From JBFWRK01 sp050248955 (GTDB lineage Bacteria > Actinomycetota > Acidimicrobiia > Acidimicrobiales > Ilumatobacteraceae): a stretch of DNA of 64,000 bases. Location: assembly GCA_050248955.1 (NCBI GenBank), contig JBFWRK010000001.1:434001-498000 (forward strand), given 5' to 3'. Below the pieces are notes generated by a model. That model had not been told where the DNA came from and ran no database searches. It saw nothing but the letters and a program-made list of their open reading frames with translations. Shown here in pieces: positions 24,934-34,123 of this stretch (position 1 is the stretch's first letter; each line of letters starts with the position of its first letter). Made by a program: the position numbers and the translations under genes.

Positions 24934-26054
24934 CACCAGCGACCAAGGTCGCAGTGAACCTGCTGTGGTGCGTGCCCGGCCGCGTGGGCGGCTCGGAGGA
25001 GTACCTCGCACGTCAGCTCGTCGGACTCACCGAGCACGACCACGGCCTCGACATCACGGTGTTCGCGTTGCCCGGCTACGCCGCTGCGCACCCGGATGTC
25101 GCTGACGCGTTCCGGCTCGTCGAGAGCAGAACCGATGGAGCGTCACGACCCGGACGGATCCTGGCCGAGCACACGTGGCTGGCGCGCCGGACGAGATCGT
25201 GCGACCTCGTGCACCACGGCGGTGGCACGGTGCCTGCCCTCGGAGGCAACCCGGTCGTGCTCACCATCCACGATCTGCAGTACCGCGAGTTCCCGCGTTA
25301 CTTCGGCGGCATGAAGTTGCGCTACCTGCGTCACCAGATGCCTCGCGCCGCGGCGCGCGCCAGCGTGATCACGGTGCCGAGCGAGTACGTCCGCCGGACC
25401 GTCATCGAGGCGTTCGGGCGCACGACCGACGACGTGATCGTCGTCCGCCACGGTGTGGAGCCGGCGCTGGGTGCCGACGCGACACCAGAGGACGAGCTGC
25501 GCTCACGGTACGCGCTCGGCGAGGGCACCCGCGTGCTCGTGTTCCCTGCGATCACGCATCCGCACAAGCGACACGACTTCCTCGTGGAGCTCATGGCGCG
25601 GCACTGGACCGACGACGACATCCGACTCGTCCTGCTCGGCGGCAGGGGCCTCGCCGACGCGGCGCTCGCGGTGCTCATCGAGCAGAGCGGCATCGGTGAT
25701 CGCATCGTCCGGCCCGGCCGCGTGTCGTCGCCGGACCGCGACGGCCTCGTGCAGATGGCGACCGCGCTCGTCTTCCCGAGCGAGTACGAGGGGTTCGGCG
25801 CGCCGGTCCTCGAAGCGATGGCACTCGGCACACCCGTGATCGCGAGCGACCGGGCCGCGCTGCCAGAAGTGCTCGATGGTGCAGGGCTCGTGCTCCCGCT
25901 CGAACCCGAGGCGTGGGCAGGCGCGCTCGTCGAGGTGGGGCGCCGTCGGGCGGAGCTCGTCGCTGCCGGCAGGCGGCGGGCGGCGAGGTTCACTGCGGGA
26001 AAGTCGGCCGGGGATCTGCTCGGCGCATACCGTCGGGCCCTCCGGAGCCGATGA
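24930..26054 (+). CDS. GT4-family glycosyltransferase
   Basis: A 374-residue GT-B enzyme. VLTIHDLQYREFPRYFG is the acceptor-side domain, VLVFPAITHPHKRHDFLVEL the linker, and EYEGFGAPVLEAMALGTPVIAS the GT4 donor-binding motif. It is related to the preceding gene and overlaps it by four bases, so the two are probably a translationally coupled pair acting in sequence on one glycan. Confidence 0.88.
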   Translation: MTPATKVAVNLLWCVPGRVGGSEEYLARQLVGLTEHDHGLDITVFALPGYAAAHPDVADAFRLVESRTDGASRPGRILAEHTWLARRTRSCDLVHHGGGTVPALGGNPVVLTIHDLQYREFPRYFGGMKLRYLRHQMPRAAARASVITVPSEYVRRTVIEAFGRTTDDVIVVRHGVEPALGADATPEDELRSRYALGEGTRVLVFPAITHPHKRHDFLVELMARHWTDDDIRLVLLGGRGLADAALAVLIEQSGIGDRIVRPGRVSSPDRDGLVQMATALVFPSEYEGFGAPVLEAMALGTPVIASDRAALPEVLDGAGLVLPLEPEAWAGALVEVGRRRAELVAAGRRRAARFTAGKSAGDLLGAYRRALRSR

Positions 26055-26093
26055 ACCCGAAGAACACACGACGAGGCACGACGACCGCACCGC

Positions 26094-27362
26094 ATGACCA
26101 CGAGCACGACCTCCACGACCATCACCTCCACGACCGCGCCGCTGCGGCTCGCCGTGCTCTGCCCGCACTTCGCTCCCGACCTCGCGCCGACGGGCGAGGT
26201 GATGACGCGCATCGTCCTCGAGCTCGCCGCCCGGGGCCACGAGCTCCACGTCGTCACCGCGCTGCCGTGGTACCAGCACCACCGCATCGAGCCCGGTTGG
26301 GGCGGCAAGCTCGTGCGCACGGAATGCACCGCGTGGGGCTCGATCACGAGGATCCACCCCTTCCCCGGACCGGACAAGCGCAGCATCCCGCGACGAGCGC
26401 TCGGCTTCGCCGGCTTCAGCGCACTCGCCGCGCTGGCGGGCATGCGCGGGCGGCGCGTCGACGGTGTGCTCGCGATGTCGCCGCCGCTCACGCTCGGGCT
26501 CACCGGTTGGCTCGTCCACCTGAAGCGGCGCGGTCCGCTCGTGTTCAACATCCAGGACGTGTTCCCCGACGCGGCACGTGCGACGGGAGCGATCACGAAC
26601 CGTCACGTCCTGCGCGTGGCGGCGTGGCTCGAGCGGGTGAGCTACCAGCGGTCGTCGGCGGTGACGGTGCTCTCCGACGATCTGCGTGACAACGTCGCCG
26701 CGAAGATGTCGCCCGCTCGCCGCGACCGGGTGCGCGTGATCCCGAACTTCGTCGACACCGAGGCGATCAGGCCGCTCGATCGGATGACGAGCTATCGGGA
26801 GGAGCTCGGCATCGGTTCGGAACCGGTCGTGATGTACGCGGGCAACGTCGGCTTCTCCCAGTCGCTCGACCTCCTGCTCGCCGCGGCCCGCGAGCTGCCG
26901 GAGGTGACGCTCCTGATCAACGGCGGCGGTGCGGCCCGGCTCCAGCTGATCGAGGATGCACGACGGCTCCCGAACGTGCGCTTCGGCCAGTACCAGGCGA
27001 AGGACCGGTTGGCGGAGGTGCTCGCGACCGGTGACATCCACGTCGTGCCGCTCCGGGCGGGCCTCGCCCACGTGAGCGTGCCGTCGAAGACGTACTCGAT
27101 CCTCGCCGCGGGGCGACCGGTGCTCGCGGCGATCGACTCCGGAACCGAGGTACCACGGATCATCGAGCGCTCCGGTGGCGGTGTCGCGGTCCCGCCCGAC
27201 GATCCGGCGGCCTTCGTCGCCGCACTCCGATCGCTGCTGGACGACCCGGCGCGGCTCGCGTCGATGGGAGCAGCGGCACGTCGCTGGGTCGAGACCTGGG
27301 CGTCGCCGGCGGCCGTTGCGCGATCCTACGAGGACCTATTCCGCGAACTGAACCGGCGCTGA
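26094..27362 (+). CDS. WcaI-like GT4 glycosyltransferase
   Basis: A 422-residue glycosyltransferase of the WcaI/WbuB type, which often adds fucose or N-acetylfucosamine. After an odd Thr/Ser-only N-terminus (TTSTTSTTITSTT) come LRLAVLCPHFAPDLAPTGEV, VFNIQDVFPDAARATG and VMYAGNVGFSQSLDLLL, then a C-terminal nucleotide-binding region with VPSKTYSILAAGRPVLAAID. The low-complexity start may mean the true start is internal, but no better start codon is visible. It lies 39 bases downstream of the GT4 pair. Confidence 0.86.
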   Translation: MTTSTTSTTITSTTAPLRLAVLCPHFAPDLAPTGEVMTRIVLELAARGHELHVVTALPWYQHHRIEPGWGGKLVRTECTAWGSITRIHPFPGPDKRSIPRRALGFAGFSALAALAGMRGRRVDGVLAMSPPLTLGLTGWLVHLKRRGPLVFNIQDVFPDAARATGAITNRHVLRVAAWLERVSYQRSSAVTVLSDDLRDNVAAKMSPARRDRVRVIPNFVDTEAIRPLDRMTSYREELGIGSEPVVMYAGNVGFSQSLDLLLAAARELPEVTLLINGGGAARLQLIEDARRLPNVRFGQYQAKDRLAEVLATGDIHVVPLRAGLAHVSVPSKTYSILAAGRPVLAAIDSGTEVPRIIERSGGGVAVPPDDPAAFVAALRSLLDDPARLASMGAAARRWVETWASPAAVARSYEDLFRELNRR

Positions 27363-27423
27363 CGACCTGCTCACGGGGCGCGACCGGTGGGGATCCGGTA
27401 CCAGCCTGTAGCCTCACGCCCTC

Positions 27424-28311
27424 GTGGGTAAGGCTTCCTCCGCCAAGAAGATCGCCCGAATGGCTCAAAAGGGCAAGGGTAAGAAGGTCCGCTTCCAGGG
27501 CGGCACCGTCTTCCCTGTCACGATCCTCATCGTCGCCATCCTCGGACTCTCGTTGATCATCTATTCGCGCACGAGCACGAAGGCGCTCGCCGTGCCGCCG
27601 CAGGCCAGCAACAGCGACCACTGGCACATCGCGTTCGGGATCTACGCCTGCGACGAATGGCTGCCGAACATCACCGGAACGAAGGAGGGCGGGGAGACCG
27701 GCGTGCCCGATCCTGAGTTCCTGGCCTCGGGCGTCCACTCGCACGACGACGGCGTGATCCACTACCACCCGTACACGGCAGCAGCGAGCGGTCGCAACGC
27801 GAAGCTCGTGCGCTACCTCGACGTGTATGACATCGAGCTCTCGAATGACAAGCTCCAGATGCCGGACGACCAGGGTGGACAGGTCTACGAAGAGGGCGTC
27901 ACGAAGTGCACGGACGAAGACGGCAAGGAAGTCGACGCAGAGCTGCGTCTCGCCGTCTGGGACGACGCGAAGGATCCCGGTGAGTTCCGGGTGCTGACGA
28001 GCGACATGGCGAACGCCCGCATCGACCGCAACGGCATGGCGATGGCGATCTTCTTCGCCCCGGCCGACGTCGACGTCGTCGAGCCGCCGACGGCAGCGCA
28101 GCTCGATGCGCTCGGGGCGGTCGACACGGCCGAGCCCGCGCCGACCACGGTCGGGGGGGACACCGCTACCACGGTGGCCGGCACCGAGAGTTCGGTGACC
28201 GGCAGCACCGTCGCTGGTGACACGTCGACGAGCGTCGGCTCCGACAGCACGGTGACGACGACGGGCGAGCCGACCGCGACGACGAGCGACGCCACCACGA
28301 CGTCGGGCTGA
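27424..28311 (+). CDS. Membrane protein with His-rich extracellular domain and Ser/Thr tail
   Basis: A 295-residue protein of no family I can name. The N-terminus is very basic (SSAKKIARMAQKGKGKK), followed by one transmembrane helix (about 31-48). The extracytoplasmic part has DHWHIAFGIYACDEWLPNI and HSHDDGVIHYHP, clusters of His/Asp/Cys that suggest metal binding. Residues after about 235 are nearly all Thr, Ser, Gly and Val and could be O-glycosylated. The GTG at 27424 follows TAGCCT (27409-27414) by 9 bases. Its stop overlaps the ATG of the pyrophosphorylase gene, so it belongs to the glycan operon. Confidence 0.72.
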   Translation: MGKASSAKKIARMAQKGKGKKVRFQGGTVFPVTILIVAILGLSLIIYSRTSTKALAVPPQASNSDHWHIAFGIYACDEWLPNITGTKEGGETGVPDPEFLASGVHSHDDGVIHYHPYTAAASGRNAKLVRYLDVYDIELSNDKLQMPDDQGGQVYEEGVTKCTDEDGKEVDAELRLAVWDDAKDPGEFRVLTSDMANARIDRNGMAMAIFFAPADVDVVEPPTAAQLDALGAVDTAEPAPTTVGGDTATTVAGTESSVTGSTVAGDTSTSVGSDSTVTTTGEPTATTSDATTTSG

Positions 28312-29312
28312 TGCGCGCCGTCGTCCTGGTGGGCGGCTTCGGGACCCGGTTGCGCCCGCTGACCTACACGACGCCGAAACCGATGTTGCCGGTCTGTCAT
28401 CGGCCGGTGATCGAGCACCTCGTCGAGCATCTCGGCCGGGCCGGCGTCACCGAGGTGACGCTCGCGCTCGGCTTCAAGCCGGAGGTGTTCGTCGAAGCGT
28501 TCCCGGACGGCACGTGCGCCGGCGTCGCGCTGCGCTACGCGGTCGAACCCGAGCCACTCGACACGGCGGGAGCGATCAAGTTCGCCGCCGAGGAAGCAGG
28601 GATCGACGACACGTTCGTCGTCGTCAACGGTGACGTGCTCACCGACCTCGACGTCGCCGCGCTCGTCGCGTTCCACCGCGCCCACGGCGCGGAGGGGACC
28701 CTGCACCTGATCCCGGTCGAGGACCCGAGCGCGTTCGGCGTCGTCGCCATCGATGCGGACGGCCGGGTCGAGTCGTTCGTCGAGAAGCCGACACGCGGCG
28801 AAGCGCCTTCGAACCTGATCAACGCCGGCACGTACGTGCTCGAGCCGTCCGTGCTGGCGCGCATCGAGGCGGGCCGCAAGGTCTCGATCGAGCGGGAGAC
28901 GTTCCCGAGCATGGTCGCCGAGGGTTCCCTGTACGCGATGGCGTCCGATGTGTACTGGATCGACACGGGCCGGCCCGACCAGTACCTCCGGGCGAACCTC
29001 GATCTGTTGGACGGGCGGCGTGAGCAGGCCGACTCGTCGGCACCGGTGCACGCCGATGCCATGGTCGCCGACGGCGCGATGATCGAGCACAGCGTCGTGG
29101 GCGCGGGTGCCAGCGTGGGATCCGGCGCGACCGTGCGTGACTCGGTGCTGCTGGCAGGGGCCGTCATCGCCGCAGGGGCGCGCGTCGAGGCGTCCGTCGT
29201 GGCCGGCCGGGTCGGCAGATGTGCGACGATCATCGACGTGGTCGTCGGAGCAGAGGGGGACGTGGCCGACGGCACGACGATGGAAGGCGAACGCATCCCC
29301 GGGGAGCGCTGA
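28311..29312 (+). CDS. Mannose-1-phosphate guanylyltransferase-type NDP-sugar pyrophosphorylase
   Basis: A 333-residue nucleotidyltransferase: VLVGGFGTRLRPLTYTTPKPMLPV at the N-terminus is the GMP/NDP-sugar pyrophosphorylase signature (described here only as a motif), VVNGDVLTD is the metal loop, VEKPTRGEAPSNLINAGTYV the sugar site, and a short left-handed beta-helix closes the protein. Actinobacterial homologues next to fbiA/fbiB make GDP-mannose, the precursor for the gmd/fcl pathway. The start overlaps the previous stop (TGATG). Confidence 0.87.
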   Translation: MRAVVLVGGFGTRLRPLTYTTPKPMLPVCHRPVIEHLVEHLGRAGVTEVTLALGFKPEVFVEAFPDGTCAGVALRYAVEPEPLDTAGAIKFAAEEAGIDDTFVVVNGDVLTDLDVAALVAFHRAHGAEGTLHLIPVEDPSAFGVVAIDADGRVESFVEKPTRGEAPSNLINAGTYVLEPSVLARIEAGRKVSIERETFPSMVAEGSLYAMASDVYWIDTGRPDQYLRANLDLLDGRREQADSSAPVHADAMVADGAMIEHSVVGAGASVGSGATVRDSVLLAGAVIAAGARVEASVVAGRVGRCATIIDVVVGAEGDVADGTTMEGERIPGER

Positions 29313-29313
29313 G

Positions 29314-30216
29314 ATGCGCGCCCTCGTGGTGGGCGGCGCCGGCTTCATCGGATCGCACCTCGTCGATCGGCTGCTCGCGGAGGAGCACCGGGTGGACGTG
29401 ATCGACGACCTGTCGACCGGGTCGCTCGCCAACCTCTCGATCGCCCGCGGGTTCGCCGCCGGGGCGCTCAAGTTCCACCACCTCGACGTGCGGGCGGACG
29501 AGCTCGACGAGCTCATCGGGCGCCGCGAGCCCGAGATCATCGTCCACCTGGCAGCACTCCCGCCCGGCCTCTCCGATCGCGTCGCGCTCGAGGTCGCGAT
29601 CATCGGCACGATGAACCTGCTCGAAGCAGCGTGCCGGAACGGCGTCGAGAAGGTCGTCGTTGCGCTCCCCGCGGCGCAGCTCTACGGGGACGTGCCGGCG
29701 CGCGAGCTCCCAGTCAAGGAGGGGCGGACCTGGGAGCCGTCGAGCGTGCGCGGAGTCGCAGCGCGGAGCGTCGCCGAGCTGCTCGGCGTGTACCGTGCCG
29801 AGCGCGGCCTCGAGTTCACCGCGTTGGCGTTGACGAACGTCTACGGCACCCGACAGCGGGCCGAGGACGGCGTGGTCGCGCGCTTCGCCGCCGCAGCGGC
29901 TGCGGGCGAGCGGGCGGAGCTGCACGGTGACGGCCGCCAGACGCGCGACTTCGTCTTCATCGACGACGTGGTCGATGCGTTCGTGCGTGCCGCCGGGCGC
30001 GGCTCCGGTCTGGTCGTCAACATCGGCACCGGCACGCAGACGACGATCCGCGAGCTGCACGATCTCGTCGTCGGCCGCGATGGCCCGGCGCCACGATCGA
30101 CGCCGAGGCGGATCGGCGAGACCGGTCGCTTCGCGGTGTCGCCGGTGCGGGCGCGCATCCACCTCGCGTGGGAGCCGTGGACTGCGCTCGAGACCGGCAT
30201 CGAGGCGATGCGCTGA
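29314..30216 (+). CDS. Extended SDR (NAD-dependent epimerase/dehydratase family) lacking the YxxxK motif
   Basis: A 300-residue protein whose nucleotide-binding loop VVGGAGFIGSHLVDRL and the DLSTGSLANL region are normal for UDP-glucose 4-epimerase relatives. At the catalytic site, where PYGVSK-like sequence is expected, it has SSVRGVAARSVAE (about 145-157), so both Tyr and Lys are missing. The Ser/Thr position reads ALPAAQLYG. NVYGTRQ, DFVFIDDVVDAF and a family-like C-terminus are retained. It could bind NDP-sugar without catalysis or use another mechanism. It begins one base after the pyrophosphorylase stop. Confidence 0.8.
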   Translation: MRALVVGGAGFIGSHLVDRLLAEEHRVDVIDDLSTGSLANLSIARGFAAGALKFHHLDVRADELDELIGRREPEIIVHLAALPPGLSDRVALEVAIIGTMNLLEAACRNGVEKVVVALPAAQLYGDVPARELPVKEGRTWEPSSVRGVAARSVAELLGVYRAERGLEFTALALTNVYGTRQRAEDGVVARFAAAAAAGERAELHGDGRQTRDFVFIDDVVDAFVRAAGRGSGLVVNIGTGTQTTIRELHDLVVGRDGPAPRSTPRRIGETGRFAVSPVRARIHLAWEPWTALETGIEAMR

Positions 30217-30249
30217 CGCCACGTCGAGCCGGCAGCCCCGCCCTGCCTG

Positions 30250-30963
30250 CTACCGGAACAGATCTTCTTGCGGCGGGCGAATCAGCTCGCTGACGGATGC
30301 CTCCCGTAACCACGCCGGATCGACGCCACGCAGGACCCCGACCGGCACGCCCGACGACTTGCCCATCACGAGCTCGGCGGCGGACGCGAGCTCGTCGGCG
30401 ACGGCGACTTCGGTCACCTGCATCGCACGCCCGAGTGCGTCCGGTGCGCCACGCAGGTCGACGACACCGGCGACGCCGGCAACACCGATCGCCACGTCGG
30501 TCAGTCCCTTGCGCCACGGCCGGCCGAACGTGTCGCTCACGATCACGCCGACGGTGACGCCGAGGCGGGCGCGCACGATGTCGCGCACTCGACGCGCCGA
30601 CCGGTCGCTGTCAACAGGGAGCAGCGCGGCGTACCCGCGCTCGACGTTCGACAGGTCGACGCCGCTGTTCGCGCAGATGAAGCCGTGCTTCGTCTCGGTG
30701 ATGAGCAGGTCGCCTCGGCGCCGCACGACGCGCACGGCCTCGTCCTCGACGAGCCGCTTGTGCGACCGCGGATCGTCAGGATCGATCTCGACCAGCCGTC
30801 CCTCCGCCTTCGACACGACCTTCTGCGTCACGACGAGCACGTCGCCGTCGCGCAGCGGACCGTTCGGTGGCCCGGCACACGCGTCGGCGATGATCTCACC
30901 GAGCTGGTCGCCGACGCGGATCTCGCCGATGCCCTCGACGCCCCAGGCTTCGAGCCGGCTCAT
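30250..30963 (-). CDS. cofE: Coenzyme F420-0:L-glutamate ligase (single domain)
   Basis: A 237-residue CofE that adds gamma-linked glutamates to F420-0 using GTP. Motifs include DVLVVTQKVVSKAEGR, HGFICANSGVDLSN and VIVSDTFGRPWRKGLTDVAIG. Mycobacterial FbiB carries an extra C-terminal FMN domain that is missing here. The ATG at 30963 overlaps the cofD stop by four bases. The 33-base gap to the convergent epimerase contains nothing recognisable. Confidence 0.93.
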   Translation of the reverse strand: MSRLEAWGVEGIGEIRVGDQLGEIIADACAGPPNGPLRDGDVLVVTQKVVSKAEGRLVEIDPDDPRSHKRLVEDEAVRVVRRRGDLLITETKHGFICANSGVDLSNVERGYAALLPVDSDRSARRVRDIVRARLGVTVGVIVSDTFGRPWRKGLTDVAIGVAGVAGVVDLRGAPDALGRAMQVTEVAVADELASAAELVMGKSSGVPVGVLRGVDPAWLREASVSELIRPPQEDLFR

Positions 30964-31916
30964 CGGCGAACCGCCGCCAGCGTCGTGCGGGCGAGCTCGT
31001 CGGCGATCTCCGGTGAGCGCATGATCGTGTCGGCGACGACGCAGCGGAGGCCTTCCCGCTCGACGGCGTCGACGAGATCGGCATCGGCACGGTCGACCAC
31101 GAGGCAGCCGCAGATCGGCGCGTAGAGCCTGGCGACCCCTACCACCGATGCCTCGTGCCCGAGCTCTGCGAGCATCCGGTCGGCAGGGCCCTTCAGGGCG
31201 GTACCGGCGATGATCGGGGAGACCGCGACGACGGTCTCCCGGCGCGACGCCAGCGCGTCGTCGATGCCGGTGAGCGCTCGCACCGGTCCGATCGAGACGA
31301 TCGGGTTCGATGGTGCAACGACCACGATCTCCGCCGAGCCCAGTGCGTCCATGACGCCGTCGGCGGGCCGTGCCAGCGCGGCGCCATCGAAGCGCACCGC
31401 GTTGACGGGCACACCGTGGTGGCGCCCGACGAAGTACTCCTGGAACGACAGCTCATCCTCGCCGGGCACGGTGACGAACGTGGCAACGGTGTCGTCCGTC
31501 ATCGGGAGCAGGCGCAGCTCGAGGCCGAACGCGGCAGCGATCTCGGCGGTGACGGCGCTCAGAGACGCGCCCTCGGCGCGGCGCCCCGTGCGGTACAGAT
31601 GAGTGGCGAGGTCCTGGTCGCCCAGGTTGAACCAGGTACCACCGGCGAGCGAACCCGCGGGCCGATGTGGTGTGAACCGGGCGAGCGCACCCATCGCGCG
31701 CCACGACTCGTCGACGAGACCCCATCCCCGCTCCGGATCGATCGCGCCGGCCAGCGTGTACGTGACGGTGTCGAGGTCGGGGGAGATGGACAGTCCGTGC
31801 AGGACGGTGTCGTCGGCGGTGTTGACGACCGCGGTGATCTCCGACGGTGGGACGACGCGCTGCAGACCGCTCAGGTAGCGGGCGGCACCGACGCCGCCGG
31901 CCAACACGGTGATCAT
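30960..31916 (-). CDS. cofD: 2-phospho-L-lactate (or phosphoenolpyruvyl) transferase
   Basis: A 318-residue CofD/FbiA, which joins the guanylylated C3 acid to the deazaflavin Fo to make (dehydro-)F420-0. ITVLAGGVGAARYLSGL, AVVNTADD, NLGDQDLATHLYRTG and VVVAPSNPIVSIGPV are the conserved blocks. The ATG at 31916 overlaps the upstream glycosyltransferase stop and its own stop overlaps cofE, so GT4-cofD-cofE is one operon. The Fo synthase and the nucleotidyltransferase of the pathway are not in this window. Confidence 0.94.
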   Translation of the reverse strand: MITVLAGGVGAARYLSGLQRVVPPSEITAVVNTADDTVLHGLSISPDLDTVTYTLAGAIDPERGWGLVDESWRAMGALARFTPHRPAGSLAGGTWFNLGDQDLATHLYRTGRRAEGASLSAVTAEIAAAFGLELRLLPMTDDTVATFVTVPGEDELSFQEYFVGRHHGVPVNAVRFDGAALARPADGVMDALGSAEIVVVAPSNPIVSIGPVRALTGIDDALASRRETVVAVSPIIAGTALKGPADRMLAELGHEASVVGVARLYAPICGCLVVDRADADLVDAVEREGLRCVVADTIMRSPEIADELARTTLAAVRR

Positions 31917-33022
31917 CCGGTCGTCCCCTCCATGGCGAGCGAAGCGTAGAGGTCGGCCATGCGCTTCGCCGCTGCCCGCCACGAGAACCGGGCGACGCGA
32001 GCCCGGCCGGTGGTGACGAGCTCGTGGTGCAGCCGATCGTCCGTCAGCACCCGCTCGATCGCCGCCGCGAGCCCATCGACGTCGAGCGGGTCGACGAGCA
32101 GCGCCGCGCCTCCGGTGACCTCGGGAATGGAACCAGCCGTGCTCGCGACGACCGGCACGTCGGCCGACATCGCCTCCAGGAGCGGGAACCCGAAGCCTTC
32201 GTCGAGTGACGGGTAGGCGAGCACGGACGCGTTGTGGAGCAGCCAGCTCTTCGTGTCGTCGTCCACCTGCCCGAGCCGGACGACGCTCGCCGCCGCCCCG
32301 GCGGTCAGTCGAAAGACGCTCGCGGCAACGTCCGGTGTGCCGTTGCCGTCCCGGCCGGCGATCACGAGGAGGAGCTCGGGGTGAATCGCGTGAAGGCGGC
32401 CGAACGCATCGACGAGCCGGTACAGGTTCTTGCGCCGCTCGACGGTACTGAGCGCGAGCACGTACGGCCGCCCGCCGATCCGCTCGGCGACGAGCTCCGG
32501 AGGCGACGCCGGCGGCGGGGCGACCGGGCTCGCGCCGAGGTGGACGACTTCGACGCGTGCCGGCGCCATCAGCGAGTGCACCTCATCGGCCGTGGCTCGG
32601 GACGAGACGTGCACGACCGCACCACGAGCGACCGCTCGTCGCAGCACGGCGGCTGCGCGAGCGACGTCCGGATGGACGTCCTCTGGATGGCGCAGGAACC
32701 AGCAGTCGTAGACGCTGACGAGGCGCGGGCAGCGCGCCGGTGGCACCACGTAGTTCGTGCCGTGCACGAGCGCCGGCCGGCCGAGGGCCCGTGTGGCGTC
32801 GGGCAGATCCATCCGAGCCCACAGCCGGTGGGCGAGCGCCGCCGGGTAGCGGAGCCGCCGGGTCCCCGCCGGCAGCTGCGCACGGAAGCTCAGCACGTAG
32901 GGGTGCAGCTCGGGCGGGTCGGGCAGCTCCTCGAACGCCGTCAGCAGGTGCGAGACCGCCTCACCCACGCCGGTGCGCGGCCCGACCAGCGGACCCACGT
33001 CGATCGCCACTCCTCTTGACAC
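31913..33022 (-). CDS. GT4-family glycosyltransferase
   Basis: A 369-residue GT-B glycosyltransferase. GVAIDVGPLVGPRTGVGEAV opens the N-terminal domain, LVSVYDCWFLRHPEDVHPD is the acceptor side, LALSTVERRKNLYRLVDAFG the hinge and DEGFGFPLLEAMSADVPVVAS the GT4 donor motif. The GTG at 33022 is favoured because TACGGT (33035-33030) lies 7 bases upstream; a GTG at 33010 is an alternative. It leads the operon with cofD and cofE and is divergent from gmd. A link between the glycan and F420 is only positional. Confidence 0.87.
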   Translation of the reverse strand: MSRGVAIDVGPLVGPRTGVGEAVSHLLTAFEELPDPPELHPYVLSFRAQLPAGTRRLRYPAALAHRLWARMDLPDATRALGRPALVHGTNYVVPPARCPRLVSVYDCWFLRHPEDVHPDVARAAAVLRRAVARGAVVHVSSRATADEVHSLMAPARVEVVHLGASPVAPPPASPPELVAERIGGRPYVLALSTVERRKNLYRLVDAFGRLHAIHPELLLVIAGRDGNGTPDVAASVFRLTAGAAASVVRLGQVDDDTKSWLLHNASVLAYPSLDEGFGFPLLEAMSADVPVVASTAGSIPEVTGGAALLVDPLDVDGLAAAIERVLTDDRLHHELVTTGRARVARFSWRAAAKRMADLYASLAMEGTTG

Positions 33023-33070
33023 CCAGGGCACCGTACCGGTCCGCGGGTGTCGTGACCGGTCTCGCGGACC

Positions 33071-33076
33071 TAGCAT
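33071..33076 (+). promoter_or_regulatory. Candidate -10 element for gmd
   Basis: TAGCAT, 40 bases before the gmd ATG. A start of transcription near 33083 would give a leader of about 34 bases that includes the AGGAG at 33101-33105. I see no good -35 element. Confidence 0.4.
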
Positions 33077-33116
33077 TGAGTTTTCGCCTTCAGGCAGTTC
33101 CAGGAGATCCCTTCGC

Positions 33117-34112
33117 ATGCCCCGAGCGCTCATCACCGGCATCACCGGTCAGGACGGACAGCACCTCGCTGAGTTCCTCCATGCCCAGGGGTACGAGATC
33201 TTCGGCATCGTGAAGGGTCAGAACAACCCGCGGACGATCCAGATCCAGCACGAGTTCCCCTACGTCGAGCTGATCTCCGGCGATCTCGCCGACCTGCCGT
33301 CGCTGATCAACGCGGTCGACCAGGCGCAGCCGGACGAGGTCTACAACCTCGCCGCGATCTCGTTCGTCGCGCTGTCGTTCACGCAAGCGGAGCTCACGGC
33401 GAACCTCACCGGCCTCGGCGTCTTGCGGATGCTCGAGGCCGTCCGCATGGTCGGCGGCACGCAGAACAACAAGATCCGCTTCTACCAGGCGTCGTCGTCG
33501 GAGATGTTCGGCCAGGTGCGCGAGACGCCGCAGACGGAGCGCACCCCGTTCCATCCGCGGTCGCCCTACGGCTGCGCGAAGGTCTTCGGCCACGACATCA
33601 CCGTGAACTACCGGGAGAGCTACGGCCTCTACGCCTGCAGCGGGATCCTGTTCAACCACGAAGGTCCGCGCCGCGGGCTCGAGTTCGTGACCCGCAAGGT
33701 GTCGAACGCGGCGGCGCGGATCAAGCTCGGCCTCCAGGACGAGCTCGTCATGGGCACGCTCGACACGAAGCGTGACTGGGGGTTCGCCGGCGACTACGTG
33801 AAGGCGATGTGGCTGATGCTCCAGCAGGACGAGCCGGACGACTACGTCATCTCGACGGGAGACACGCACTCGATCAGGGAGTTCGTGGAGTGCGCGTTCG
33901 CCGAGGTCGGCATCACCGACTGGCAGCAGTACGTGCGCCAGGACGAGCGCTTCACGCGACCGGCCGAGGTCGATCTGCTGATCGGTGACTCCTCGAAGGC
34001 GCGCACGAAGCTCGGCTGGCAGCCGGACGTCGACTTCCACGGTCTCGTCAAGATGATGGTCGCCCACGATCTCCAGTGGGAAGCCCAGAAGGCCGGCCTC
34101 GACCTGAGCTGA
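33117..34112 (+). CDS. gmd: GDP-mannose 4,6-dehydratase
   Basis: A 331-residue SDR that makes GDP-4-keto-6-deoxymannose, substrate of Fcl. ITGITGQDGQHLAEFL is the Gmd nucleotide-binding motif, SSSEMFG holds the catalytic Ser/Glu, SPYGCAKVFGHD gives YxxxK, and FNHEGPRRGLEFVTRK is specific to GDP-mannose dehydratases. The ATG at 33117 follows AGGAG by 11 bases. With fcl at 22.8 kb it completes the GDP-fucose route. Confidence 0.92.
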   Translation: MPRALITGITGQDGQHLAEFLHAQGYEIFGIVKGQNNPRTIQIQHEFPYVELISGDLADLPSLINAVDQAQPDEVYNLAAISFVALSFTQAELTANLTGLGVLRMLEAVRMVGGTQNNKIRFYQASSSEMFGQVRETPQTERTPFHPRSPYGCAKVFGHDITVNYRESYGLYACSGILFNHEGPRRGLEFVTRKVSNAAARIKLGLQDELVMGTLDTKRDWGFAGDYVKAMWLMLQQDEPDDYVISTGDTHSIREFVECAFAEVGITDWQQYVRQDERFTRPAEVDLLIGDSSKARTKLGWQPDVDFHGLVKMMVAHDLQWEAQKAGLDLS

Positions 34113-34123
34113 CCCACCCGCAA

